64,000 nucleotides of DNA from Bacteroidales bacterium (GCA_016285455.1 JAEEQS010000005.1:1-64000); one strand, 5' to 3'; positions 47,692 to 57,535 are shown, counted from the stretch's first letter. Program-made: numbers and translations. The notes: generated by a model not told the origin, from the letters alone.

Positions 47692-48765
47692 ATGCAGAAA
47701 CATGGAAATCGCTACGGTACACACCGTGTAATTGAGCCTGTAGGCGTTCTGCCGCAGCCAGCCAACAAATTGGATAACAATATGGACGAGATCTACGACA
47801 ACGAGATACTTATCGATGTCCAGACTCTCAACATAGACTCCGCTTCTTTCACTGATATTCACAACTATGCAAAGAGCCAGGCAAAGAATCCTAACGACGA
47901 GGCCGAGGTAATGGAGGAAATCAAGAAGGAGATGCTCCTGAACGTTGAGCTTCAGGGAAAGCACCGCAACCGCCGTACAGGTTCCGGAGGTATGCTTCTG
48001 GGAACTGTTGAGAAAATTGGCGACGCCCTTAAGGGAAAGATAGACCTGAAGGAAGGCGACCGTATTGCCACTCTGGTTTCTCTGTCTCTTACTCCTCTGA
48101 GAATTGACGAGATTCTGAATATCAAGGCAGACGTTGACCAGGTAGACATCAAGGGTAAGGCCATTCTGTTTGAGAGCGGCATCTACGCAAAGATTCCTGA
48201 CGATATGCCTGAGAAGCTGGCTCTGAGCGCATTGGACGTTGCCGGAGCTCCTGCACAGACTGCAAAACTCTGCCAGAGCGGCCAGACTGTTGTAATCCTT
48301 GGAGCAGGCGGAAAGAGCGGTATGCTCTGCTGCTACGAGGCAAAGAAGAGGGTAGGCGTTACAGGAAAGGTTATCGGTCTTGCTAACAGCCCTAGGTCTA
48401 CCAACCGTATCAAGGATCTGGGATTCTGCGATGTTGTTGAGAGCGCATCCGGAATGACTCCAGTACAGGTTTATGAGCTTATCTACAAGCTCACCGACGG
48501 CAAGATGGCAGACGTTACCATCAACTGCGTGAACGTTCCAGACCAGGAGATGACCGCAGTGCTCTGCACCAAGGACGGCGGCGTTGTTTACTTCTTCTCT
48601 ATGGCAACCAGCTTTACCAAGGCAGCTCTGGGAGCAGAGGGAATCGGCGCAGACGTGAATATGATTATTGGCAACGGCTACACCAAAGGCCACGCAGAAA
48701 TCACTCTTCAGGAACTCCGCGAGTGCCCTAAACTGAGAAAGATATTCGAAGAACTTTACGCTTAA
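47692..48765 (+). CDS. kdd: L-erythro-3,5-diaminohexanoate dehydrogenase
   Basis: YGTHRVIEPVGVLPQPANKLDN, VVILGAGGKSGMLCCYEAKKRVG Rossmann; cluster context. ATG at 47692 preferred over upstream TTG. Confidence 0.92.
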   Translation: MQKHGNRYGTHRVIEPVGVLPQPANKLDNNMDEIYDNEILIDVQTLNIDSASFTDIHNYAKSQAKNPNDEAEVMEEIKKEMLLNVELQGKHRNRRTGSGGMLLGTVEKIGDALKGKIDLKEGDRIATLVSLSLTPLRIDEILNIKADVDQVDIKGKAILFESGIYAKIPDDMPEKLALSALDVAGAPAQTAKLCQSGQTVVILGAGGKSGMLCCYEAKKRVGVTGKVIGLANSPRSTNRIKDLGFCDVVESASGMTPVQVYELIYKLTDGKMADVTINCVNVPDQEMTAVLCTKDGGVVYFFSMATSFTKAALGAEGIGADVNMIIGNGYTKGHAEITLQELRECPKLRKIFEELYA

Positions 48766-48777
48766 TCTGTTAATTTT

Positions 48778-50091
48778 ATGGCAGTTTCAAGAAGAAAACA
48801 ACTCTTTCCTGAAGTTACTGACGCCCAGTGGAACGACTGGAAGTGGCAGGTAAGAAACAGGATTGAGACTCTTGACAAGCTCAAGAAATACATCAAGCTT
48901 TCCAAGGAGGAGGAAGCCGGAATCCGCGAGAGCCTCAAGACTCTGCGAATGGCCATTACTCCTTACTACCTGAGCCTTATAGATCCAAACAACCCTGAGG
49001 ACCCTGTAAGGAAGCAGTGCATTCCTACAATCCGCGAGACTCATCAGGCTAGCGCAGACCTTCTGGACCCTCTTCACGAGGATACAGACTCTCCTGTTCC
49101 AGGCCTTACTCATCGTTATCCGGACAGAGTGCTTCTGCTTATAACTGACATGTGCTCAATGTATTGCCGCCATTGCACCAGAAGAAGGTTTGCCGGCCAG
49201 AAAGACGCCGCCACCTCTATGGACAATGTTGAGAAGGCTATCGAGTATATAAAGAACACTCCACAGGTCAGAGACGTGCTGCTTTCCGGCGGTGACGCTC
49301 TGATGGTTCCAGACGAGAGGCTCGAGTACATAATCAGCAAGATCCGTAAGATCAAACACGTGGAAATCATTAGGCTGGGAACCAGAACTCCTGTTGTATG
49401 TCCTCAGAGAATTACTCCTGAGCTCTGCAACATGCTCAAGAAGTACCATCCAATCTGGCTTAACACCCACTTCAATCATCCTCAGGAAGTTACAGAGGAA
49501 AGCGCAGCAGCCTGCGCAAGGCTGGCAGACGCTGGCGTTCCACTTGGCAACCAGTCTGTTCTGCTTCGCGGAGTTAACGACTGCGTGAACATTATGAAGA
49601 AGCTGGTTCACGAGCTTGTTAAGATGAGAGTAAGACCTTATTACATCTACCAGTGCGACCTTTCACTCGGTCTGGAGCATTTCCGCACCCCGGTTTCCAA
49701 GGGCATCGAGATTATCGAGGGTCTGAGGGGCCATACCAGCGGATACGCTGTTCCAACCTTTGTGGTAGATGCTCCTGGCGGAGGCGGAAAGACTCCTGTA
49801 ATGCCTAATTACGTTATTTCCCAGGCTCCTGGAAAGGTAGTTCTGAGAAACTACGAGGGCGTTATTACAACTTATTCAGAGCCAGAGGACTACAAATTTG
49901 AGTGCAACTGCAAATTCTGCAAGGAGAACAAGGAGTGTGAGGGCGTTGTTTCTCTTCTGGAGGGCAAGGCAATGACTATCCAGCCAGCTCATCTTGCAAG
50001 AGAAGACAGGGCTGTAAAGTACCGCGCAAAGATGGCCAAGAAGGCTCCTGCCAAGAAGCCTGCAGCCAAGAAAGTTGCAAAGAAAAAGTAA
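48778..50091 (+). CDS. kamA: Lysine 2,3-aminomutase (radical SAM)
   Basis: DMCSMYCRHCTRRRF (CxxxCxxC), HTSGYAVPTFVVDAPGGGGKTPVMPNYV, C-terminal CNCKFC; lysine/alanine-rich tail. Confidence 0.97.
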   Translation: MAVSRRKQLFPEVTDAQWNDWKWQVRNRIETLDKLKKYIKLSKEEEAGIRESLKTLRMAITPYYLSLIDPNNPEDPVRKQCIPTIRETHQASADLLDPLHEDTDSPVPGLTHRYPDRVLLLITDMCSMYCRHCTRRRFAGQKDAATSMDNVEKAIEYIKNTPQVRDVLLSGGDALMVPDERLEYIISKIRKIKHVEIIRLGTRTPVVCPQRITPELCNMLKKYHPIWLNTHFNHPQEVTEESAAACARLADAGVPLGNQSVLLRGVNDCVNIMKKLVHELVKMRVRPYYIYQCDLSLGLEHFRTPVSKGIEIIEGLRGHTSGYAVPTFVVDAPGGGGKTPVMPNYVISQAPGKVVLRNYEGVITTYSEPEDYKFECNCKFCKENKECEGVVSLLEGKAMTIQPAHLAREDRAVKYRAKMAKKAPAKKPAAKKVAKKK

Positions 50092-50102
50092 GACACTCGG
50101 CG

Positions 50103-51119
50103 ATGTCTTTCATCAGTGATATACTCAAATTCAAGAGCCTGTCTATTGTAGGGCTGGAGAAGAACACTGGAAAGACAGTATGCCTGAATTTTATCCTGGA
50201 CAGGTTACCGTCCGCCTGCCGCGTGGCGGTAACCTCGATCGGGATAGACGGGGAGAGTAAGGATCAGGTGACCGGAACGGCCAAGCCTGAGATAATACTC
50301 AAGGAAGGAACCATTTTCTCGACTTCAGAAGTCTTTTATGCCCGCAGGCGGGTTTTAAGCGAGCTTCTGGAGATCACTTCCGAGAGAAGTTCATTGGGCA
50401 GGATAGTTACTGCCCGGGTACTTAGAGGGGGAAAGGTTCTGCTGAGCGGGCCTTCATCTGCGCAGTCTCTGGCAAGATGGGCCAGTGGCGTGGAAAAGTT
50501 CAGTCCGGACCTTACGATTGTAGATGGAGCGCTTTCCAGGCTGAGTAGCGCATCTCCCGTAATTAGTGAAAGCCTGGTACTTACAACGGGAGCGGCCTAT
50601 TCGGTTGATATGGCAACGCTGGTAAGGAGGACAAAGTTCATAGTGGAACTGGTGCGGCTGGAAAGGGCAGATGAAGCGGTCTGCCGGAAGTTTGAAGGGC
50701 TGGAAAAAGGAGTGTGGGGAATAGATTCTGACGGAAATCTGATTGATTTCCACGTGGAGTCTTCCCTGGCAATTGATAAGATCAAAGATGATGTGACGGG
50801 GAGGAGCGTGGCGGTATTTGCTGCAGGAGCTTTGACAGACAGGTTCCTGGGGATGATCTCCGATTCCAAGAGGGTGAAGGAGATAGATCTGATGGTGACA
50901 GACTTCACCAAAATATTCGTCTCTGAAGAAGCCTACAGGGTTTTCCTGAAAAAGGGAGGTCATCTGAAGGTTCTCAGAAAGAGCAAGCTGATTGCAGTTT
51001 GCGTAAATCCGACAAGCCCGAGAGGATTTGTGCTTGATTCGGATGTGCTGTGCGAGAAAATGAGACAGGCGGTAGGAGTGCCTGTATATGATATAGTAAA
51101 GAACAGAGAAACAATTTGA
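50103..51119 (+). CDS. kamB: KamB-like protein with P-loop-like N-terminus, function unassigned
   Basis: SIVGLEKNTGKTVCLNFILDRL Walker-A-like; position between kamA and kamD. Confidence 0.6.
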   Translation: MSFISDILKFKSLSIVGLEKNTGKTVCLNFILDRLPSACRVAVTSIGIDGESKDQVTGTAKPEIILKEGTIFSTSEVFYARRRVLSELLEITSERSSLGRIVTARVLRGGKVLLSGPSSAQSLARWASGVEKFSPDLTIVDGALSRLSSASPVISESLVLTTGAAYSVDMATLVRRTKFIVELVRLERADEAVCRKFEGLEKGVWGIDSDGNLIDFHVESSLAIDKIKDDVTGRSVAVFAAGALTDRFLGMISDSKRVKEIDLMVTDFTKIFVSEEAYRVFLKKGGHLKVLRKSKLIAVCVNPTSPRGFVLDSDVLCEKMRQAVGVPVYDIVKNRETI

Positions 51120-51120
51120 T

Positions 51121-52533
51121 ATGCTGTTTAGAGAGTGCCTTGACATACCGTGCGGAATAAGGTTTATGTTCGACGACCTGCAGCTGCAGTCTGCCTGCGG
51201 CCGCACACGTCTGCTGCATTCTCCTATGATGCAGACCAGAGAGGATGTAGAGAAGGCGTACAAGACGCTAGGAGATTGCTACAAAACTCTTTACAGCAAT
51301 ACCACTCCGCAGGTTTCTTCTTCTCTGGCGGCTCTGAAGCACAGGCTTATGTGCCTTAGAGACATAACCGGCACGCTGGACAGGCTCTCCAGAGATGTGG
51401 TGCTGGATGACGTGGATCTGTTCGAGATAAAGTACGTAGGGCTGTTAGCCGGCCACGTAAGCGAAGGGGTGAAGGCTTTAGGACTAGATGGCGTAGAGAT
51501 TCCAGATATGGAAAAAGTGGTTTCCATACTGGATCCTGAGGGAATGAAGATAGAGAGCTTCTACGTGTATGACATTTATTCCAAGGAACTTGGAAGGATT
51601 AGGGCAGATATAAAGAAGCTCCAGGGGCTTAGTCCTGATGTTTCCGTAACCTCAGACAGGCTGCTGGAACTCATAGAGAAGGAAAGGCTTCTGGAAAGAG
51701 ATATCAGGGAGAACCTGAGCCATCTTCTTAAGAATCATATCGCTGAGATAAGGCAGGCCATAGACGCAATGGGAGATTTGGACGTTCTCCTTGCAAAGTG
51801 CTTGCAAATGAAGATGATGGGGCTTTGCATCCCAGTTGTTTCAGAGGATTCCGAAACTGAGTACAATGGAATGTTCCATCCGTTCATTGTGCACGTGTAT
51901 GAGAATCAGGCGGCCCTAGGCGGAAAGAAGAAGCAGTTCCAGCCAGTGGATCTCAGATTTGGACTGGAGAGCGTGACGATAATAGGGGCCAATATGGGCG
52001 GAAAGAGCGTGGTGCTGAAGATGGCAGCCCTTAACCAGCTGCTGTTCCAGTTCGGCTTCGGAGTGGCTGCGCAAAGCGCAAAGATTGATATTAAGGAAGA
52101 TATTAGGGTTTGCATCGGCGACGACCAGGATCTGTCATCCGGCCTTTCCTCTTTTGCGGGAGAAGTGAAGGCAATAGACAATGTTCTCAGGGGAATGCGG
52201 ACGGGAAGCCGTATGCTGGCCCTGATAGACGAGCCGGCCAGAACCACCAATCCGATTGAGGGTACGGCACTTGTGCAGGCTCTACTGGACATATTGAAAG
52301 ATAGGAGGATATCCGTACTTATGACCACTCACTACAATGTTCCGGGAGACTTCTTTAGAAGGCTGAAGGTCCGCGGGCTTGTAGAGGGCAAGATGGATTA
52401 CTCCCTGATGGAGACCGTGGAAGGGGAGATTCCGCACGAGGCCATTAACGTGGCCCGCAGCCTGGATATAGATCCGCTGTGGCTGGATGAAGCAGAGAAA
52501 ATATTGGCAAAAGAAGATATTGGTAATAACTAA
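51121..52533 (+). CDS. kamC: MutS-like ATPase (KamC), no N-terminal mismatch-recognition domain evident
   Basis: SVTIIGANMGGKSVVLKMAALNQLL (Walker A), MLALIDEPARTTNPIEGTALVQALLD (Walker B region), VLMTTHYN. Confidence 0.75.
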   Translation: MLFRECLDIPCGIRFMFDDLQLQSACGRTRLLHSPMMQTREDVEKAYKTLGDCYKTLYSNTTPQVSSSLAALKHRLMCLRDITGTLDRLSRDVVLDDVDLFEIKYVGLLAGHVSEGVKALGLDGVEIPDMEKVVSILDPEGMKIESFYVYDIYSKELGRIRADIKKLQGLSPDVSVTSDRLLELIEKERLLERDIRENLSHLLKNHIAEIRQAIDAMGDLDVLLAKCLQMKMMGLCIPVVSEDSETEYNGMFHPFIVHVYENQAALGGKKKQFQPVDLRFGLESVTIIGANMGGKSVVLKMAALNQLLFQFGFGVAAQSAKIDIKEDIRVCIGDDQDLSSGLSSFAGEVKAIDNVLRGMRTGSRMLALIDEPARTTNPIEGTALVQALLDILKDRRISVLMTTHYNVPGDFFRRLKVRGLVEGKMDYSLMETVEGEIPHEAINVARSLDIDPLWLDEAEKILAKEDIGNN

Positions 52534-52538
52534 TTAAT

Positions 52539-54098
52539 ATGCAGAGTAAAGTAGGTTTAGATTTTGAAAAAGTCGCCTTGGCCAAATCCTTGGCAGAGAA
52601 GGTTGCGGTTGAGGTTCAGGCTTTTGTGGAGCGCTATACTACTGTAGCTACGGAAAGGACCATTGCCCGCGCCCTAGGCATAGACGGCGTGGACGAGAGT
52701 GCCGTCCCGCTTCCTAACGTTCTGGTAGAGCAGCTCAAGGAGAAAGGAGTGCTTTCGCAGGGAGTGATGTTCTACATCGCCAACGCGATGCTCAGCACGG
52801 GGCTTTCTCCTCAGCAGATTGCTGAAAAGATTGCTAACGAAGGCTTCGATGTCACAAAGGAGGCCAAGGTTACAGATCCAGTTAAGCTTCAGGCTGTTGT
52901 GCAGCCTGTTATAGACGCTACGATAGAGAGGATCAGAAATAACCGCCTCCGCCGTGAAAAGTACGTGGCAGAATACGGAGAAGACCGCGCCCGCCCATAC
53001 ATCTACGTGATTGTGGCTACGGGTAACATCTACGAGGATGTGGTTCAGGCCCAGGCCGCCGCAAGACAGGGAGCAGACATCATTGCCGTTATCCGAACCA
53101 CTGGCCAGAGCCTTCTGGACTATGTGCCTTACGGAGCCACCACCGAGGGATTCGGCGGAACCTTCGCCACCCAGGAGAACTTCCGCATCATGCGCAAGGC
53201 CCTGGACGAGGTAGGTGAGGAGCTTCACCGGTATATCCGCCTTTGCAACTACTGCTCAGGACTTTGCATGCCTGAAATCGCGATTATGGGAGCCCTCGAG
53301 GGACTGGACGTTATGCTCAACGATGCCCTTTATGGAATCCTCTTCCGCGACATCAACATGCAGCGTACCCTGATCGACCAGTATTTCTCCAGAATCATCA
53401 ACGGCTTTGCCGGCGTTATAATCAACACCGGTGAGGACAACTACCTCACCACCGCAGACGCCATCGAGGCGGCTCACACCGTGCTGGCTTCAGACCTTAT
53501 CAACGAGCAGCTTGCTCTGTTTGCCGGACTGCCTGAAGAGCAGATGGGTCTTGGCCACGCATTCGAGATGGATCCTATGCACAAGAACGGATTCCTTCTG
53601 GAACTGGCTCAGGCACAGATGACAAGAGAGATCTTCCCTAAGGCTCCGCTGAAGTATATGCCGCCTACCAAGTTTATGACGGGCAACATCTTCAGGGGCC
53701 ACATCCAGGATGCTCTCTTTAATATTATAGGTATATGGACACACCAGGGCCTTCAGCTTCTGGGTATGCCTACCGAGGCAATCCATACGCCATTCATGAG
53801 CGACCGTTTCCTCTCCATCGAGAACGCCAACTACATTTTCAACAACCTCCACGACATCGGAGACGAAGTTGAATTCAAGGAAGGCGGAATTATCCGCAGC
53901 CGCGCCAAGGAAGTTCTGGACAACGCCATCAACCTGCTTCAGGAAATGACCTCCGAAGGTCTTTTCAACACCCTGGAACAGGGCAAGTTCGGCGATGTAA
54001 AACGTCCTAAGAACGGCGGCAAGGGTCTTGACGGCGTAACCGAGAAGGGAGCAAATTATATGAATCCGTTTATTGAACTTATGAAAGGGAGGAAATAG
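52539..54098 (+). CDS. kamD: D-lysine/beta-lysine 5,6-aminomutase alpha subunit
   Basis: ERTIARALGIDGVDE, TTGQSLLDYVPYGATTEGFGGTFATQENFRIMRKALDEV, followed by kamE. Confidence 0.95.
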   Translation: MQSKVGLDFEKVALAKSLAEKVAVEVQAFVERYTTVATERTIARALGIDGVDESAVPLPNVLVEQLKEKGVLSQGVMFYIANAMLSTGLSPQQIAEKIANEGFDVTKEAKVTDPVKLQAVVQPVIDATIERIRNNRLRREKYVAEYGEDRARPYIYVIVATGNIYEDVVQAQAAARQGADIIAVIRTTGQSLLDYVPYGATTEGFGGTFATQENFRIMRKALDEVGEELHRYIRLCNYCSGLCMPEIAIMGALEGLDVMLNDALYGILFRDINMQRTLIDQYFSRIINGFAGVIINTGEDNYLTTADAIEAAHTVLASDLINEQLALFAGLPEEQMGLGHAFEMDPMHKNGFLLELAQAQMTREIFPKAPLKYMPPTKFMTGNIFRGHIQDALFNIIGIWTHQGLQLLGMPTEAIHTPFMSDRFLSIENANYIFNNLHDIGDEVEFKEGGIIRSRAKEVLDNAINLLQEMTSEGLFNTLEQGKFGDVKRPKNGGKGLDGVTEKGANYMNPFIELMKGRK

Positions 54099-54100
54099 AT

Positions 54101-54889
54101 ATGAGTGAAGGTTTATATTCAATGGAGGCCAAGAATTACGACAAGACTCTTGACCTGAAGAAAGTAAAGCCGTACGGAGACACTATGAACGACGGCAAGG
54201 TGCAGCTGAGTTTCACCCTCCCTGTTCCGGCCGGTCCGGAAGCCATCGAGGCCGCTAAGCAGCTGCTCAAGAAGATGGGCTTCGAGAATCCTCTGGTAGT
54301 GTTCTCTCAGGAGCTGACTCCTGGCTTCACCTTCTTCAACTGCTACGGAAGCAGCACCATGACAGTTAATTACGCAGATATCTATGTGCCTAAGGTTGAG
54401 TCCAAGACTATGAGTATGGAGGCTACGGACGAGTTCATACAGGAGAAGATCGGCCGTCCTCTGGTGGTGGTTGGAGCCAGCACCGGAACCGATGCCCATA
54501 CGGTAGGTATCGACGCCATAATGAACATGAAGGGCTATGCCGGACATTACGGCCTGGAGCGTTACAAGATGATAGAGGCCTACAACCTGGGAAGCCAGGT
54601 TCCTAACGAGGAGTTCCTGGCCAGGGCCATCGAGCTCAAGGCCGACGCCCTGCTCGTAAGCCAGACTGTTACGCAGAAAGACGTTCACATCCAGAACCTT
54701 ACCAACCTTATCGAGTTGATGGACGCTGAAGGTCTCCGCGACAAGATGATAGTGGTTTGCGGCGGTGCCCGTATCAGCCACGAGCTGGCCAAGGAGCTTG
54801 GATATGACGCCGGATTCGGCACCAACACCTATGCCGATGACGTGGCAAGCTTCATCGCTGAGGAATTTGTAAAGAGACACAATAAGTAA
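54101..54889 (+). CDS. kamE: D-lysine/beta-lysine 5,6-aminomutase beta subunit (B12-binding)
   Basis: GASTGTDAHTVGIDAIMNMKG (DxHxxG cobalamin motif), GGARISHELAKELGYDAGFG. Confidence 0.96.
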   Translation: MSEGLYSMEAKNYDKTLDLKKVKPYGDTMNDGKVQLSFTLPVPAGPEAIEAAKQLLKKMGFENPLVVFSQELTPGFTFFNCYGSSTMTVNYADIYVPKVESKTMSMEATDEFIQEKIGRPLVVVGASTGTDAHTVGIDAIMNMKGYAGHYGLERYKMIEAYNLGSQVPNEEFLARAIELKADALLVSQTVTQKDVHIQNLTNLIELMDAEGLRDKMIVVCGGARISHELAKELGYDAGFGTNTYADDVASFIAEEFVKRHNK

Positions 54890-54921
54890 CTAACAATAAT
54901 CAATCATTAAATATCAAGATT

Positions 54922-55587
54922 ATGGATAAACAGCAAATTAGAGAGTTTATTGCCAAACGTGCTGCCCTGGAAGTTAAGGACGGCGACGTTGTGAATCTGG
55001 GTATTGGACTTCCTACCCTTATTCCTAACTACCTCCCTGAGGGAGTGACTGTTACCATCCAGTCAGAGAACGGATGCCTCGGAATGGCAGCTGACCCTGC
55101 ATTGACTGGCGGCACAAGGGATCCTCACTGGATTGATGCCGGCGGCGGATACATTTCACACGAGGCCGGAGCCGCTTCCTTCGACTCTGCAACAAGTTTC
55201 GGAATGGTTCGCGGAGGCCACATCAACGTGACTTTCCTCGGCGCTCTGGAAGTTGACGAGAAGGGCGACCTTGCAAACTGGATCATTCCTGGAAAGAGAG
55301 CTCCTGGAATGGGTGGCGCTATGGACCTTCTGGTTGGTGCCAACAGAGTAATCCTCACTATGGAGCACACTGCAAAGGGCAACCCTAAAATCCTCAAGAA
55401 GTGCCACTTGCCTCTTACAGCAGCTGGCCAGGTTAACATGATTATCACTGAAATGGGTGTGATGAACATCACTCCTGAAGGAATCGTTCTCAGCGAAATC
55501 AACCCTGAATTCACCGTAGAGCAGGTTCAGGCCGCTACCGAGGCTACCCTCATTATTTCACCTGATTTGAAGAAGATAGAACTTTAA
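54922..55587 (+). CDS. atoA: Butyrate/acetoacetate CoA-transferase subunit B
   Basis: VVNLGIGLPTLIPNYLPEGVTVTIQSENGCLGM, GGHINVTFLGALEVDEKGDLANWIIPGK. Confidence 0.94.
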   Translation: MDKQQIREFIAKRAALEVKDGDVVNLGIGLPTLIPNYLPEGVTVTIQSENGCLGMAADPALTGGTRDPHWIDAGGGYISHEAGAASFDSATSFGMVRGGHINVTFLGALEVDEKGDLANWIIPGKRAPGMGGAMDLLVGANRVILTMEHTAKGNPKILKKCHLPLTAAGQVNMIITEMGVMNITPEGIVLSEINPEFTVEQVQAATEATLIISPDLKKIEL

Positions 55588-55597
55588 AATTTAAGAT

Positions 55598-56740
55598 ATG
55601 GATTTCGAACTTACTAAATCTCAGAAACTGTTTCAGCAGATGATCAGGGAGTTCGCCGAGAAAGAGGTGAAACCTATCGCTGCAGAAGTTGACGAGGAGG
55701 AAAAATTCCCTACGGAGAATGTGAAGAAGCTCGGAAAGCTTGGAGTTATGGGTATTCCTACTCCTAAGAACTACGGCGGCGCTGGTGGAGACCACGTTAT
55801 GTATACCATTGCCGTTGAGGAACTTTCAAGAGTTTGCGCAACTACTGGAGTTATTGTTTCCGCTCACACTTCCCTCTGCGAGGACGCTATCCTTGACAAC
55901 GGAACCGAGGAGCAGAAGCAGAAGTATCTGCCTAAGCTGGCAAGCGGCGAGTGGATTGGCGCTTTCGGTCTTACCGAGCCTAACGCCGGTACCGACGCTT
56001 CCGCCCAGCAGACTATGGCAGTTGAGGACGGAGACGACTACATCCTCAACGGAACCAAGATCTTCATCACCAACGCAGGCGAGGCAGATGTTTACGTAAT
56101 TGCCACAATGACAGACAAGTCCAAGGGCAACAAGGGCATCACAACCTTCATCGTTGAGGCAACCACTCCTGGTTTCTCAATCGGAAAGAAGGAGCACAAA
56201 ATGGGTATCAGGGGCAGTGCAACCTGCGAGCTGATATTCGAGAACTGCAGAGTACCAAAGGCTAACATGCTCGGCAAGCTCGGAGGCGGATTTGCCGTTG
56301 CAATGAAGACTCTGGACGGCGGACGTATCGGTATCGCAGCCCAGGCTCTTGGTATTGCACAGGGCGCTATGGACGAGACCGTCAAGTACTGCAAGGAGAG
56401 GAAGCAGTTCGGTAAATCGCTGAGCCAGTTCCAGAACACCCAGTTCCAGCTTGCAGACCTGCAGACCAAGATTGAGGCCGCCAGGTATCTTGTAAGGGCT
56501 GCCGCCTGGAAGAAAGACCAGGGAATGCCTTTCAGCGCTGATGCCGCAATGGCCAAGCTCTTTGCCGCAGAAACCGCTATGGAAATGACTACCAAGGCAG
56601 TGCAGTTCCACGGAGGTTATGGTTACACAAGGGAATATCCTGTCGAGAGAATGATGAGAGACGCTAAGATCACCGAGATCTACGAGGGTACCTCAGAAGT
56701 TCAGAGAATGGTTATTGCCGGAAAATTGTTCAAAAAGTAA
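55598..56740 (+). CDS. bcd: Butyryl-CoA dehydrogenase / short-chain acyl-CoA dehydrogenase
   Basis: GAFGLTEPNAGTDASAQQT, KMGIRGSATCELIFENC, QFHGGYGYTREYPVERMMRDAKITEIYEGTSEVQRMVIAGKL. Confidence 0.96.
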   Translation: MDFELTKSQKLFQQMIREFAEKEVKPIAAEVDEEEKFPTENVKKLGKLGVMGIPTPKNYGGAGGDHVMYTIAVEELSRVCATTGVIVSAHTSLCEDAILDNGTEEQKQKYLPKLASGEWIGAFGLTEPNAGTDASAQQTMAVEDGDDYILNGTKIFITNAGEADVYVIATMTDKSKGNKGITTFIVEATTPGFSIGKKEHKMGIRGSATCELIFENCRVPKANMLGKLGGGFAVAMKTLDGGRIGIAAQALGIAQGAMDETVKYCKERKQFGKSLSQFQNTQFQLADLQTKIEAARYLVRAAAWKKDQGMPFSADAAMAKLFAAETAMEMTTKAVQFHGGYGYTREYPVERMMRDAKITEIYEGTSEVQRMVIAGKLFKK

Positions 56741-56752
56741 AAACATCAGATT

Positions 56753-57535
56753 ATGAATATAGTAGTTTGTGTAAAACAAGTTCCGGATACAACCGTTGTA
56801 AAAATTGATCCGGTAAAGAACACTCTCATCAGAGAGGGCGTTCCTTCCATCATGAACCCAGACGACAAGGGCGGTCTTGAACTGGCTCTCCAGCTCAAGG
56901 AGAAGTGCGGGGCAAACGTTACTGTCATCACTATGGGTCCTCCTCAGGCAGACCTGGTGCTCAGAGAGGCTTTCGCTATGGGAGCAGACAGGGCTATCCT
57001 TCTGACCAGTAGGGCTTTCGCAGGCGCCGACACTCTTGCCACCTCCAACGCTTTGGCAGGTGCAATGAGGGCTATCCCTTACGATCTGATCATCACCGGC
57101 CGCCAGGCTATCGACGGTGATACCGCTCAGGTAGGTCCTGAGATGGCAGAGCATCTTCACCTGCCTCAGGTATCTTACGTTGTTGACTGCGAATACAAGG
57201 GTGGTAACAACTACCGCGTAAAGAAAGAAACAGAAGACGGATACGAGATTCTGGACGTTGAAGGTCCTGCAGTGTTCACCGTTCTGGCTTCAGGCTACAA
57301 GGCCCGCTACATGAACGTTAGAGGCATCGTAGAGGCTTTCGAGCGCGAAGTTGAAATCTGGACAGAGCAGAACATAGACGTTGACGCTTCCAAGCTCGGT
57401 CTGAAGGGTTCTCCTACCAAGGTTAAGCAGGCATTCCCTAAGCAGACCAAGGCTGCAGGCCAGGTTTATGAACTCGAGCCGGAGCAGGCTGTTGATGTTA
57501 TCATCACCAGGATGAAAGAAAAGTTTTTAATCTAA
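56753..57535 (+). CDS. etfB: Electron transfer flavoprotein subunit beta
   Basis: MNIVVCVKQVPDTTVVKIDPVKNTLIREGVPSIMNPDDKGGLELAL, ITGRQAIDGDTAQVGPEMAEHL. Confidence 0.96.
   Translation: MNIVVCVKQVPDTTVVKIDPVKNTLIREGVPSIMNPDDKGGLELALQLKEKCGANVTVITMGPPQADLVLREAFAMGADRAILLTSRAFAGADTLATSNALAGAMRAIPYDLIITGRQAIDGDTAQVGPEMAEHLHLPQVSYVVDCEYKGGNNYRVKKETEDGYEILDVEGPAVFTVLASGYKARYMNVRGIVEAFEREVEIWTEQNIDVDASKLGLKGSPTKVKQAFPKQTKAAGQVYELEPEQAVDVIITRMKEKFLI

Noticed and set aside
47674-48693. 339-aa minus-strand ORF opposite kdd
   Set aside because: Antisense to a clear kdd CDS; low-complexity Cys/Leu/Val composition reflects strong codon bias on the real strand.
51121-52533. Annotation of KamC as a DNA mismatch-repair MutS
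   Set aside because: ATPase motifs are MutS-like, but the operon context and lack of an evident mismatch-recognition domain argue against a canonical repair role.
53490-54880. Minus-strand ORFs of 210 and 253 aa across kamD/kamE
   Set aside because: Antisense to conserved aminomutase genes; no independent evidence.
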